IMG/VR virus record: IMGVR_UViG_3300025127_000067
Location: 1-47,309 of that record
Source of the DNA: a virus
Strand: one strand, 5' to 3'
Length of the DNA: 47,309 nucleotides
Shown: piece by piece, positions 9,201 through 16,937 of the stretch
Layout: each line of letters opens with the position of its first letter
Position numbering within the stretch: position 1 is the first letter of the stretch
Notes under the pieces: model-generated
Told to the model about the DNA's origin: nothing
The model's input: the letters and a program-made list of their open reading frames with translations, nothing else
The model's database searches: none
Program-made: the position numbers and the translations under genes

Positions 9201-10797
9201 TGAACAATTGCCGTCTTTAAAAGATATGGAAGATAGTGTTTCTTTCTTTATGTTAGGAGACTTAATACACACTATTTTAGATTGTATGTACGAGCCACTT
9301 GTGCCTATTGGCGATGGGCTTGATCCTGAAATATTTCAGAAAATAGATTCTCCAGAAGCACAGCAGGTTGGAAAACGACTTTGCCATCTAAACAATACCA
9401 CAATTTTATTCCCTAGTTTTGAATTAACAAGCCCTGAAGAGGGAAAAGAAAATGAAACTATATCAATGAATGTAGCAGAAATACCTGTTGCTGTTGATTA
9501 TTTTTTTGAATTTATGACTCAAAAAGTTATAAAAGGTAAAAGAAAATCCTATCCACTAATGAATATGTTAAGAGATCTTACTAAAGAGATTGTGGTTAAT
9601 ATCTTGAGTGAGAGATGCATGGACTTAAGAAATATAAAGAAATTATCTTTTGCTCATACTTCTTTTGTAAGTGTAAATCAAGACAATGGTCAAGATTTAA
9701 TGGAACAATTATTAAAAAATAGCAGCTATAGTAGAGATAATGTTTATATTTTGAGTGATGTTGCTCACAAAGCCGGAAAATTACCTATACCGGCTGTTGA
9801 ATCTCATATGCAATCATCTAAATTTCGAAACTACCTTACCTTTTTTCCAAAAAGCGGCACGGACAAGCACAATGGCACTGGAAATATAAAAGAAGATCAC
9901 GAAGCTGGTGTTTATCATTTTGAAATAGGCGCAAAAAGAGGAATTTTGAAAAAAATTAAGTTTTCAAAAACTGATATGCAGTATCTTCGAGAGGCTAGAT
10001 TTATGCGTCAGGGTAATGCTGGTCTTTTGCAGCTTGGCGCTGTCTATAAAGCCACTTTGGAACTAGTTGGCAATACAATATACTATCCGGGAATGAATGT
10101 GTGGATCGAGCCAACCTCTTTAGGTACTGGCTACAACATGGACCCCAGAACAGGTGGTAAAAACAGGTCAGCCGCAAATGCGTTAGGCTTTGGCGGATAT
10201 CACATGGTAACTAGAGTCCAAGGGTCTATGTCACCCGGTAAATTCTCTACAACTGTTGATGCATTATTCACTTATTCTGGAGACGGAGAGGAGAGTGTAA
10301 CTAGACCTAAAAATGACAAACCTAAAAAGCAAGAATCAGTAGGGCTTGATGGTAAACCGACTAAGCCCGGCGAAAAGGGATTAAAAACTAAAGACAAGGA
10401 AGTTGTTACTAACGATGAATTTGCGCGATGCAACAGTTTTATTAATAAGCGCCAACAACAATTGCAATCACTCGCAGCGTTAAATGATAAAGTTGCCGGT
10501 CTTAGTGCCACAATGAACGTTGCGAATAGCACTGCTACGCAAGAAGCTATAGCGGCTAATCCTAGTTCTACTGCTGCTAAGAATCAGGCTACTGAAGAAA
10601 AGAAAGGTGAGAAACCACCAGCATCTATCTCAGGTGCTAAAAAATATAGCACTGAAAATAATCCAAACGTATGGGATATGAATACCGGTTCTTGGCAAGA
10701 GGCATACTGGCAAAAAGACAATTCTCTTTACACAAAAGACGGGAGGCCTTTGATGCAAGGCCAAGCGCCACCGGGGTCACCACCAAAACCAAGCTAA
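6250..10797 (+). CDS. Very large baseplate-region virion protein
   Basis: 1515 aa; the largest protein in the window. No catalytic motif was recognised. Visible features: an Ala/Glu-rich helical segment at about residues 470-515, a central segment with GIKSLNFTFEGTNPGDARSA and LTLFFQSFSELV (about 655-690), a highly charged Lys/Glu low-complexity linker at about 925-985, and a C-terminal part with LGFGGYHMVTRVQGSMSPGK and FSTTVDALFTYSGDG. The last part resembles the C-terminal domain of baseplate hub or tail-associated proteins that report on a peripheral spike. The ATGA overlap with the gp53-like gene and the following structural candidate place it in the baseplate operon. Confidence 0.6.
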   Translation: MSKVYDELKVLLGKGKSFLGADWVGSISKTLDIKIIDGKLERIPALENIPSLSYHEAMTNYANTDEFGDDDYKWAVDRIYKDAKRAPNGNLDVVKGLSLYTDDKRFKLGYFAEIDKWNFILKLQAGPLLKKKPKDVTRAELVWFLTFYKFAGRKYGAAEGVGLRKAALDQKEVANFYWKLILSQKENSGVSALLGGMNFEKFAKAVKTPTNTALKSGKINLSFPAVILESPTGISLYAIEPMTPSQSLANTNRKITDGAKLNPDFGLTGGNAGQAFGRRKYGKQRGKKIGTEFKSALESGLGALKVLEGIKVKIEPYDSKFISPRKELLYSPSKYQYENVKDPDGLPQVVADLRNLPEDKGTNKALYDAIEARIEASYVGMIQALDKKNIDFQADKMAGNNLNKYYEGATQWQGFNEAAEECGKIIANMFMSTMMRSTIEIFWNDFSGKADEAKKNNKPLTQEAIDKLSKTAAESMANAEQTAAKNLADGTSKAQSAANAAAEAEEMDDEEFEAKQKYVKQCALITNFSFLKEKYQQKIIAGGGAAEYFKGSSKSPEPRFYMIDTNNNDKRNIVNHLITPKYDDISAFMKLTPDLVSALTPKIRLFKIWNSGRCQLNEQEFPFLHFEDPDRIAQLRNVGETQGPPGPNDVGIDKGGGVGIKSLNFTFEGTNPGDARSAIAVELTLFFQSFSELVRSRKGKTGPFKYVDLLLHPHDTKAKEKIDPQSTVHNPYRVGGVENYRIRLDLGWQPISGKQKDIFDNRTQSIDGVSSDSVNEAIRRINKSYYLVMVDHEFDISDNGNVEVKVNFRAYIETALQDKKIDALSSPTIIAHRENFGLELERLLNEKKCTLQQFRELRATYAAIDDEFRITAYRSIMNRMLDRGHIHVCTIDRSDVGPSFKSRGGKIYEKAPKLTFAGGGSLSENKKDGKAIEREEKETTKEKTQKAAKSAEDNKKQANEEKKAKAPSGSNAKKDKEMPSNRTFEQLPSLKDMEDSVSFFMLGDLIHTILDCMYEPLVPIGDGLDPEIFQKIDSPEAQQVGKRLCHLNNTTILFPSFELTSPEEGKENETISMNVAEIPVAVDYFFEFMTQKVIKGKRKSYPLMNMLRDLTKEIVVNILSERCMDLRNIKKLSFAHTSFVSVNQDNGQDLMEQLLKNSSYSRDNVYILSDVAHKAGKLPIPAVESHMQSSKFRNYLTFFPKSGTDKHNGTGNIKEDHEAGVYHFEIGAKRGILKKIKFSKTDMQYLREARFMRQGNAGLLQLGAVYKATLELVGNTIYYPGMNVWIEPTSLGTGYNMDPRTGGKNRSAANALGFGGYHMVTRVQGSMSPGKFSTTVDALFTYSGDGEESVTRPKNDKPKKQESVGLDGKPTKPGEKGLKTKDKEVVTNDEFARCNSFINKRQQQLQSLAALNDKVAGLSATMNVANSTATQEAIAANPSSTAAKNQATEEKKGEKPPASISGAKKYSTENNPNVWDMNTGSWQEAYWQKDNSLYTKDGRPLMQGQAPPGSPPKPS

Positions 10798-10809
10798 CGA
10801 GGTACAAAT

Positions 10810-12039
10810 ATGTCTAAATTTAAAGGTAAAAATAGTATAGTTTCCTCTGTGAAATTGTTCGCAGAGCGAGAAAGATTTTTCACCGAAGGGTATGAAGATT
10901 TTAATGTTTCACCTCATGTGAGAGATTTGGCTTTTGGGGAATATCAGATGTATGGTAGAATAGATAATAACATGTTCTCAGTTATTCCGCAAGAACAATT
11001 TTTAACTTATATTGCTTCTCCACAAGAACAACAAGCTTCCGTTAACGTTTTGGACTTTGTTGCTGAGGCATTTGAAAATGTTAAATCTGCATTTCGTAAT
11101 GCATGCTTATTGAATACTATACCTCAGGACGATCCTTACTTATCTGTAATAAACGCTGTTAAAGGTTATGAAAATCCTGAGGAATTATACAGACAATACT
11201 TGGACCAAGTCATTGGAAGTTTTCACGACACTTACATTTTAGCACAGGGAAGAAGGCTTGATATTATAACTATCGATAATTACATGGATCATTTGGTGAA
11301 ATATCTCAAGATATTAGGGTCTGATTTTCCTATGACATTCTCGTCTTGGCAGAAGAGCAAGAATTCATCTATTTTCACTAGTGGTATAGCGATAAGTATT
11401 GCTCCAATAAGAATTGATGATGACGACGCTAAATACGAAGAGTTTATGAATAACAGAGCGTTTCAATACTATCTAAATGTTACAAAGCAACATGGATTTA
11501 ATGTATCTAAAAATTCGCCATGGGTGTTATTTGCTGATTTAGATTCTTATAAGATGAAGCAATTTCATTTACAACCTAGACTGATAACAACAAAGAATGG
11601 ACTTTTCGCTTCAAGATTTACTAAAGCATACGAAAAAGATATTGAACTATTAGATGAGATTATTACAAGAAATTACAATTTTTTTGTATCGATATTTCCT
11701 ATAGAAAAAGAACATAGTATATGTAATAATAGTAATAAATTAATATATAATATTATTAATAGAAATAAAATAGAATCATTAAATACATTATCTAATAGTA
11801 AATTATTAACAGCATATTCTAATATGAAAAATATAGAAGAAAATGAGGTATATCCAATGCCTGACTTGAAAAAAATAGTTAAAAATGGAAAAAACTTTAC
11901 AAATACATTTGACAGACAAACGGGAATCCGTTATATTAATGAGAAATTTCGCCAAACTTTTAAATCAAAGCCCGGTGGGATCAATTCAATAATACGACGA
12001 AACAAAGCTTATGAGGATTCGCTTTTGGAGGACGAATGA
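10810..12039 (+). CDS. Putative virion structural protein of unknown function
   Basis: 409 aa, SD ACGAGG before ATG 10810. No family recognised. Sequence is mixed alpha/beta with aromatic-rich strands (FSVIPQEQFLTYIASPQEQQ, FPMTFSSWQKSKNSSIFTSG). The stretch 11700-11840 is extremely AT-rich and encodes an Asn/Ile/Lys/Ser-rich segment unlike the rest, perhaps a flexible insertion. Position after the large baseplate protein suggests a tail or baseplate role. Its stop overlaps the start of the DNA polymerase gene by ATGA (12036-12039), so it joins the virion module to the replication module without a gap. Confidence 0.5.
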   Translation: MSKFKGKNSIVSSVKLFAERERFFTEGYEDFNVSPHVRDLAFGEYQMYGRIDNNMFSVIPQEQFLTYIASPQEQQASVNVLDFVAEAFENVKSAFRNACLLNTIPQDDPYLSVINAVKGYENPEELYRQYLDQVIGSFHDTYILAQGRRLDIITIDNYMDHLVKYLKILGSDFPMTFSSWQKSKNSSIFTSGIAISIAPIRIDDDDAKYEEFMNNRAFQYYLNVTKQHGFNVSKNSPWVLFADLDSYKMKQFHLQPRLITTKNGLFASRFTKAYEKDIELLDEIITRNYNFFVSIFPIEKEHSICNNSNKLIYNIINRNKIESLNTLSNSKLLTAYSNMKNIEENEVYPMPDLKKIVKNGKNFTNTFDRQTGIRYINEKFRQTFKSKPGGINSIIRRNKAYEDSLLEDE

Positions 12040-13226
12040 TATTTCAAATCTTAGATGATAGAAAAGAATGTTATGGGGTATACAGTAATGGAAAATTTCG
12101 ATATGATAGAATTCCTGAAAACGTTACAGGAACTTGGAGTTGGGACCAACGGCTTATTGGTCGCAGCATTGACTACGCTAGCGTTTATTCTGGTGGTAAG
12201 ACCCTTTCTGCTGCGTGTCCAGAAACTCTCAGACCAAGACTCGAAAAACGAGAAGCAAGAATCAGATCATTCATCAACGCAGCAGTAAATTCAAAAATTA
12301 AACTTGATGATCTGTGTATGTTTGATATTGTTCCAGAACAGCACCTCAAGCATTACTGCGAAATTAAGAATGAGATATGTTCTTGGATTTTTGAAAGATA
12401 TGACAGACCAGCGAATCATGACTTCTTAGTTGATCTCCATCAGATGTCTCACCAGATCGCTCAAAATCCGGTCATAATCGATCAAAATACCCTTAAAAAA
12501 GCATCTAAAACAGATCAAAAGGCACTTGCCTTGCTCAATAACTTAAACGGTCAAAATCGGCCGATTCTTTATAATGCATGGGGTTCGAAGACTGGTCGTC
12601 TAACATTGATGAATGGCTCGTTTCCTATTATGAATTTAAAGAAAGATATCGCAAACTGTGTTATACCAAAAAATGACTTATTTATCCAATTCGACTTAAA
12701 TGGTGCGGAGATTAGAACCTTTATCTCCTTATCAACCGGGACACATCCTGCTGTTGACATCCATGAATGGAACATGGAGAATGTGTTCGACAATATCACC
12801 GACCGAGATAAGGCTAAGAAGAAGTTTTTAGCATGGTTCTACAACCCAAACTCTAGTCTGGTAAATTCAGAACACTATAATCGTGATTTGTTACTGAAGA
12901 AGTATTATAGTAACAATGTAGTTAGAACACCATTTGGTCGCTCAATAGAAGCAGATGATTTTCATGCACTTAATTACTTATTGCAAAGTTCATCGTCAGA
13001 TAATTGTATGTTACAATGTATAAAGATAGATAAGTTTTTAAACAATAAAAAGTCTTTTGTTCATTCTGTTGTTCACGATTCATTGACAATTGATCTGTCT
13101 TATGAGGATAGAAATTTACTACCACATATACAAGAAATATTTGAAGATACTCAACTTGGATGGTTTCGCTCTTCTGTGCATGCTGGTCATAACTTGAGAG
13201 ATTTAAAGGAGATATCATGGTCTTAA
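12036..13226 (+). CDS. Family A DNA polymerase, palm/fingers only (divergent)
   Basis: 396 aa, about half the size of Pol I, with no recognisable 3'-5' exonuclease domain. Family A motifs: KTGRLT...MNLKKD (compare TGRLSS..PNLQ), motif A IQFDLNGAEIRTFISLS with the catalytic Asp, an O-helix-like RDKAKKKFLAWFYNP (Arg, Lys and Tyr at R-x3-K-x7-Y spacing) and motif C SVVHDSLTIDL with the HD pair. The enzyme should add dNTPs to a primer; without proofreading it may act in repair, gap filling or together with the separately encoded DnaE. The first 90 residues are poorly conserved and overlap another frame with a membrane-protein-like ORF. Confidence 0.72.
   Translation: MIFQILDDRKECYGVYSNGKFRYDRIPENVTGTWSWDQRLIGRSIDYASVYSGGKTLSAACPETLRPRLEKREARIRSFINAAVNSKIKLDDLCMFDIVPEQHLKHYCEIKNEICSWIFERYDRPANHDFLVDLHQMSHQIAQNPVIIDQNTLKKASKTDQKALALLNNLNGQNRPILYNAWGSKTGRLTLMNGSFPIMNLKKDIANCVIPKNDLFIQFDLNGAEIRTFISLSTGTHPAVDIHEWNMENVFDNITDRDKAKKKFLAWFYNPNSSLVNSEHYNRDLLLKKYYSNNVVRTPFGRSIEADDFHALNYLLQSSSSDNCMLQCIKIDKFLNNKKSFVHSVVHDSLTIDLSYEDRNLLPHIQEIFEDTQLGWFRSSVHAGHNLRDLKEISWS
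12088..12288 (+). CDS. Nested ORF: single-TM holin-like candidate
   Basis: 66 aa in the +1 frame within the start of the polymerase gene. ATG 12088 is preceded by GGGG at 12075-12078 (9-nt spacing). Layout: acidic N-terminus (MENFDMIEFLKTLQELG), one hydrophobic helix (GLLVAALTTLAFILVVRPFLL), then a hydrophilic tail rich in Ser, Gln, Lys and Asp. This resembles small phage membrane proteins such as holins. Caution: the +1 frame of T-ending codons is naturally hydrophobic, so this may be accidental. Confidence 0.25.
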   Translation: MENFDMIEFLKTLQELGVGTNGLLVAALTTLAFILVVRPFLLRVQKLSDQDSKNEKQESDHSSTQQ

Positions 13227-14017
13227 TAGGATTAGGCTCCGCAGGAGCAGGTATAGTTAGTAACTTCTCTGACTCACACACCAAGGTGACAATAACAAGT
13301 AAAGATTTCGATAATTGCCATTCAGAAGAAAGTTATGAAAACAATTGCCCTACATTTGATCTACCAATTAGTGACGAATATTGGTTCTTTGTGTGTGGTG
13401 GTAGTAAATGTTCTTCTGCGACCCTCCGTATATTGGAGACAATAAAGGACAAAAAAATTAATTTAGTTTATGTTTGCCCGGACCATGACTTGTCAGGGCC
13501 AACCGTTATGAAGCGTCATAGGGTAGTGTACAGTGTACTACAGGAATATACCAGATCTGGTCTTTTAAATTCAATGTGTATTATTTCAAATAAAAAAATT
13601 CTTAGTATGATTGGTAATCAATCAATTAGTAAAATGTATAATAATATTAATACTACTGTTGCTAATGCAATCGAAACAATTATGTGGTTTAAAACACAAG
13701 AGCCTGTCATGGGTTCATTGCATCAACAGAAAGAAATATCAAGAATTTATACAGTTTCAATGGGTAATATGAAAGATAATGAAGAAAATATGCTATTTTT
13801 ACTTGACAATCCCACAGAAACATGGTATATTTATAGTATAAGCAAACAAGAATTGGAGAACAACCAAAATTTGATTCCGCTCATTAGGAGTCGAGTAGTT
13901 GACGATGAGAGTAGAAACATTAACTCTTCATTCGCCATCTATCCATCTGAACATGAGCAATCTTATTTTTACTCAATTAAGCTTACCCATTATATACAAC
14001 CTGTAGAGACAAATTAA
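13217..14017 (+). CDS. Highly divergent FtsZ/tubulin-like protein
   Basis: 266 aa; strong SD AAGGAGAT before ATG 13217, overlapping the polymerase stop by 10 bp. The N-terminus VLIGLGSAGAGIVSNF resembles the first nucleotide-binding loop of FtsZ (GVGGAG.N.V). Residues 57-71 (FFVCGGSKCSSATLR) sit where FtsZ/tubulins have the GGGTGTG signature loop. Then VYVCPDHDLSGPTVMKRH and a CIISNKK segment parallel the FtsZ 'V.T.PF.FEG..R' and 'IPNDRL' regions. The tubulin G-box is degraded (GGSKCSS), so GTP binding is uncertain. The C-terminal half is unrecognised. Alternatives are another Rossmann-like fold. Family call is inference from order and spacing of motifs. Confidence 0.45.
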   Translation: MVLIGLGSAGAGIVSNFSDSHTKVTITSKDFDNCHSEESYENNCPTFDLPISDEYWFFVCGGSKCSSATLRILETIKDKKINLVYVCPDHDLSGPTVMKRHRVVYSVLQEYTRSGLLNSMCIISNKKILSMIGNQSISKMYNNINTTVANAIETIMWFKTQEPVMGSLHQQKEISRIYTVSMGNMKDNEENMLFLLDNPTETWYIYSISKQELENNQNLIPLIRSRVVDDESRNINSSFAIYPSEHEQSYFYSIKLTHYIQPVETN

Positions 14018-14036
14018 AAATAATTTAAAAAAATAT

Positions 14037-14064
14037 TTGACAAATTTTCTGAATAGGTTATATT
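14037..14064 (+). promoter_or_regulatory. Sigma70-like promoter for the WYL_2-like/SSB unit
   Basis: TTGACA (14037-14042), 16-bp spacer, TATATT (14059-14064), with AGGT before the -10. Located in the 178-bp gap 14018-14195, which otherwise holds only AT-rich leader. Same layout as promoters at 16968 and 37377. Confidence 0.8.
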
Positions 14065-14195
14065 AAAAATACAAACAAAAGAGATTGATTCTCTATGCAT
14101 TTAGTCTTTGTTGGTACATCACAAAAACACATTACCACATTCTTCTAAATCTAAAGATAATATCTCGCCCACTCATAACTAACATTGGAGGAAAC

Positions 14196-14447
14196 ATGAG
14201 TACAATTACACAATACACCGGAACTTTCGTAAAGCGTGATGGAACCCGTCGAACCATGAACTTTTTTAAGACTTCTGATCTGCCAAAAGCTATGGTAAAC
14301 GAAAATGCTGTTGATCGCTATGCTCGTAGTAACGGTGAAATTCAAGTAGTCTATGATGCGGACAAGAAAGGATTTCGCACTTTCAACTACGGAACTATTG
14401 TAGGTCAAGTTTCTACAAAAACTGTTAACTTTTCATTTGACAGTTAA
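14196..14447 (+). CDS. WYL_2-like SH3 beta-barrel small protein
   Basis: 83 aa from ATG 14196, chosen for the strong SD TTGGAGGAAAC; the longer upstream frame has no SD. Sequence begins MSTITQYTGTFVKRDGTRRT and contains DADKKGFRTFNYGTIVGQV. The pattern 'G.f.KkDGt.RtM.f' followed by 'yD..KkGfRtF....i' matches the small Sm/SH3-like barrel proteins labelled WYL_2 in many phages. Probably nucleic-acid binding or regulatory. Arg is mostly encoded by CGT/CGA, unlike the AGA-rich structural genes. It is the first gene after a strong promoter and precedes ssb, consistent with high early expression. Confidence 0.7.
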   Translation: MSTITQYTGTFVKRDGTRRTMNFFKTSDLPKAMVNENAVDRYARSNGEIQVVYDADKKGFRTFNYGTIVGQVSTKTVNFSFDS

Positions 14448-14465
14448 CAAACAATAAATTATATA
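14437..14465 (+). promoter_or_regulatory. Sigma70-like promoter for ssb
   Basis: TTGACA (14437-14442), 17-bp spacer, TATATA (14460-14465). The -35 box overlaps the last codons of the preceding small gene. Start of transcription would be near 14472, just before the GC-rich hairpin. Confidence 0.7.
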
Positions 14466-14473
14466 CATTCTGG

Positions 14474-14493
14474 CGGAGGGGTTTTCCCCTCCG
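14474..14493 (+). promoter_or_regulatory. GC-rich hairpin in the ssb 5' leader
   Basis: CGGAGGGG-TTTT-CCCCTCCG, a perfect 8-bp stem, 47 nt before the ssb start and at the predicted 5' end of its mRNA. No U tract follows, so it is a poor terminator. The stretch to the SD is A/T-rich and unstructured. The layout recalls the T4 gene 32 leader, where gp32 nucleates at an upstream structure to repress its own translation; that role is inferred. Confidence 0.55.
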
Positions 14494-14540
14494 ACCTTAG
14501 TCCTTAACGACAAAAAACTTAACTAACATGAGGTAATACA

Positions 14541-15323
14541 ATGACACTTAATATTGAAGCAATGCGAGCAAAGCTCGAAAACTCCCGTAACGGCGGGAAA
14601 AAACAACAAGATAACACCAAATGGCGTCCAACTGAAGGAGATCAAACTATCCGAGTTCTCCCAACTAATGATGGCGACCCATTCAAAGAATACCACTTTC
14701 ACTATGGCGTAGGTAAAAATCCCGGCATTCTATGTCCAAAGCGTAACCATGGTGAAGATTGTCCAATCTGTGACTTTGCGTCTAAATTATGGCGCGAAGG
14801 TGTAGAAAATGCAGATGACACAGCAAAGCGTGAAGCTAAAAAACTCTTTGCTAAAAAACGTTTCTTCTCTCCAATTATTGTTCGTGGAGAAGAAAGCAAG
14901 GGTGTAAGAATTTGGTCATACGGAAAAATGGCTTATGAGACTCTTTTGTCTTATGTTCTTGACCCAGATTATGGCGATATCACTCATCCAGAAACTGGTA
15001 CTGATGTTGTCCTTAATTATTCACGTCCCGGTACCCCGGGATCTTTTCCAAAGACTACACTTAAGCCAAGGCGTCGTCCATCAGTCTTGTGTGATGATGA
15101 TGTGGCTGACTGTGATGAACTATTAAACTCTGTACCTGAGATTGAGACTCTATTCCAACGACACTCTACCTCCGAAGTTCAGGCGTTGTTGGATGAATAC
15201 CTGTCCTCCGATGAATCCTCCGAGTCTCTCTCAAGCGAAACGGAACGTTATAATAGTACTAAGACTGTCGATGATGCCTTAAAGGCTTTCATGAATAAAG
15301 ATTCAAATGAAATACCCTTTTAA
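14541..15323 (+). CDS. Single-stranded DNA-binding protein, T4 gp32-like
   Basis: 260 aa, SD ATGAGGT before ATG 14541. Core: WRPTEGDQTIRVLPTNDGD and FKEYHFHYGVG, then a zinc-binding cluster C65-x4-H70-x3-C74-x2-C77, as in gp32-type OB-fold SSBs; the basic LKPRRRPSVL is followed by an acidic C-terminus (about residues 196-240) and the end EIPF. Such acidic tails recruit helicase, recombinase and polymerase; the EIPF tip recalls the DIPF tip of bacterial SSB, which is unusual for a gp32-like protein. It coats ssDNA in replication and recombination. Genes for its expected partners (UvsX-like recombinase, helicase) follow. Expression is likely autoregulated through the leader hairpin. Confidence 0.85.
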   Translation: MTLNIEAMRAKLENSRNGGKKQQDNTKWRPTEGDQTIRVLPTNDGDPFKEYHFHYGVGKNPGILCPKRNHGEDCPICDFASKLWREGVENADDTAKREAKKLFAKKRFFSPIIVRGEESKGVRIWSYGKMAYETLLSYVLDPDYGDITHPETGTDVVLNYSRPGTPGSFPKTTLKPRRRPSVLCDDDVADCDELLNSVPEIETLFQRHSTSEVQALLDEYLSSDESSESLSSETERYNSTKTVDDALKAFMNKDSNEIPF

Positions 15324-15344
15324 TTAAGTGGAGTCGAGTGTTTC

Positions 15345-15380
15345 CCCCTCATCACTATAAAAATGAGGGGATCTTTTTTT
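15345..15380 (+). terminator. Rho-independent terminator after ssb
   Basis: CCCCTCAT (15345-15352), 10-nt loop, ATGAGGGG (15363-15370), then ATC and seven T. The next SD (GGAGG, 15381) begins right after the T run, so the thioredoxin gene is reached by read-through. Confidence 0.88.
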
Positions 15381-15390
15381 GGAGGAAAAA

Positions 15391-15714
15391 ATGACAGTAA
15401 AAATTCTTAATGAATCTAATTTTGATGTAGAGATCAAAACAGGAACAGTATTGGTTGACTTTTATGCTGACTGGTGCGGTCCTTGTAGGACGCTAACTCC
15501 GGTAATCGAATCTCTCGCAGAGGACTTACAAGGTAAAGCAAGCGTTGTAAAGGTTAATGTTGACGCTAGCCCAAAAATTGCGTCCTCTTTTGGTATTAGA
15601 GGCATACCAACACTTGTTGTGATTAAAGACGGTGTCGTAGTAAACAAGAAAGTAGGAGCAGCAACCAAACAACAACTTCTTGAACTAATCAACTTAGATG
15701 ATAATTTATTATGA
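15391..15714 (+). CDS. Thioredoxin
   Basis: 107 aa from ATG 15391 (SD GGAGG at 15381; an in-frame ATG at 15379 lies before it and is rejected). Full thioredoxin fold with VDFYADWCGPCRTL (active site Cys29/Cys32) and the cis-proline loop GIRGIPTLVV (Pro73). It reduces disulfides and is a likely electron donor for the phage ribonucleotide reductase at 19822; a role as polymerase processivity factor, as in T7, is possible but nothing here shows it. Stop overlaps the next small ORF by ATGA. Confidence 0.95.
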   Translation: MTVKILNESNFDVEIKTGTVLVDFYADWCGPCRTLTPVIESLAEDLQGKASVVKVNVDASPKIASSFGIRGIPTLVVIKDGVVVNKKVGAATKQQLLELINLDDNLL

Positions 15715-15815
15715 TTTTATATTTTTTAATGGTTTTCTCTTGCGGTGACTCTGATGATACCGCAGGAGATACAGCAGAAGAGACTGAAACTGAAACATTC
15801 ATCAGATATCATTAA
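15711..15815 (+). CDS. Tiny putative lipoprotein
   Basis: 34 aa, ATG overlapping the thioredoxin stop (ATGA 15711-15714). Short hydrophobic N-terminus MILYFLMVFSC with a possible lipobox ending at Cys11, then a very acidic, Thr/Asp/Glu-rich tail (GDSDDTAGDTAEETETETF). Such small lipoproteins occur in phages as outer-membrane spanin parts or exclusion proteins; nothing here is specific. The signal segment lacks a basic residue, which lowers confidence. Confidence 0.4.
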   Translation: MILYFLMVFSCGDSDDTAGDTAEETETETFIRYH

Positions 15816-15826
15816 CAGGAGAACAC

Positions 15827-16915
15827 ATGGGAAAGGTAGTACAAATGAGTGAACACACAGGTAAAATTAATACAAGCGATCTCGCAAAAAAGATTAATAA
15901 GAAGTTGGGCATTGAAGCTGCCCATGATCTAAAACAAAATGATCCAGTATCGATCAAAGATTGGATTCCAACTGGCTCAAGATGGCTAGACTGCTCAATC
16001 AAGCCCGGCCATATGGCAGGTATTCCTGTTGGAAGGATCACTGAGCTAGCTGGCCTATCAAGTGCTGGTAAATCATTTATGGCGTTGCAAATTGCAGCAA
16101 ATGCTCAAAAGAAAGGCATGTATGTTGTGTATTTCGATGCAGAATCCGCATTATCTAATGACTTTATGATTAAGGCTGGGGTTGATATTAATAATATTTT
16201 GTATCAATCTGCGATCAGTGTAGAGAAGACATTAGAAACAATTGAATATGTAATGGAGAATTGGAGTCAAGCAAGGGTTCTATTTATCTGGGACTCAATC
16301 GCAGCGACTCCTTCAGAGAAAGATGTTGAGGGTGATTTCAACCCGCAGTCTTCAATGGCGGTCAAGCCAAGAATTTTTGCAAAAGCATTTTCGAAACTTA
16401 CCATTCCATTGGCCAATACACAATCAACATTGTTATTAGTTAATCAATTGAAAACAAATATTTCCAGCAGACCAGCCGAGATGCTCGTTGAGCCATATAT
16501 TGCACCGGGAGGTAAAGCATTAGAATACTTTTCTTCTTTGCGTATCTGGCTCACAAAAAGGAAAGCCAAAGCTAGCTTTGCACTAGATGAAGATGGAGTA
16601 AGAGTAGGATCTCATGTTAAGGCTTATATCAAAAAGTCTAGGATGGGATCAGAAGGAAGATCATGTGAGTTTAAAATTATGTGGGGAGGCGATAAGGTTA
16701 GAATCCAAGATGAAGAGTCTTGGTTAGATGTTCTCAAAGCCTCAAAACACCCCAATTTCACACTTTCTGGTGCGTGGTATACAATGATAGATAAAGAAGG
16801 AAAAAGTGTGAAATTCCAAGGAAAACAATGGTTAAATAAGTTAAAAGAAGAAGATTTTAGAGAGACTGTTATTTCTTTGCTTGATGAAGTTCTAATAGAG
16901 AAATATAAGTCGTAG
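15827..16915 (+). CDS. uvsX: RecA/UvsX-type recombinase
   Basis: 362 aa, SD CAGGAGAA before ATG 15827. Walker A GLSSAGKS (residues 76-83), VVYFDAES with the conserved Glu near 106, Walker B VLFIWDSIAA (Asp156), LLLVNQLKTN and the ALEYFSSLRIWLTKR segment are typical of RecA/UvsX recombinases. It forms filaments on ssDNA and drives strand exchange in replication-coupled recombination. Length is near that of UvsX and RecA. It lies between ssb and the nuclease/helicase genes and is followed by a terminator. Confidence 0.93.
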   Translation: MGKVVQMSEHTGKINTSDLAKKINKKLGIEAAHDLKQNDPVSIKDWIPTGSRWLDCSIKPGHMAGIPVGRITELAGLSSAGKSFMALQIAANAQKKGMYVVYFDAESALSNDFMIKAGVDINNILYQSAISVEKTLETIEYVMENWSQARVLFIWDSIAATPSEKDVEGDFNPQSSMAVKPRIFAKAFSKLTIPLANTQSTLLLVNQLKTNISSRPAEMLVEPYIAPGGKALEYFSSLRIWLTKRKAKASFALDEDGVRVGSHVKAYIKKSRMGSEGRSCEFKIMWGGDKVRIQDEESWLDVLKASKHPNFTLSGAWYTMIDKEGKSVKFQGKQWLNKLKEEDFRETVISLLDEVLIEKYKS

Positions 16916-16937
16916 TTTGTGTGTTATCTCGTGTTAG

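Noticed and set aside
14085-14195. N-terminal extension of the WYL_2-like gene from ATG 14085
   Set aside because: The strong SD (GGAGG) sits right before ATG 14196, and the extension has no SD and no conserved motif.
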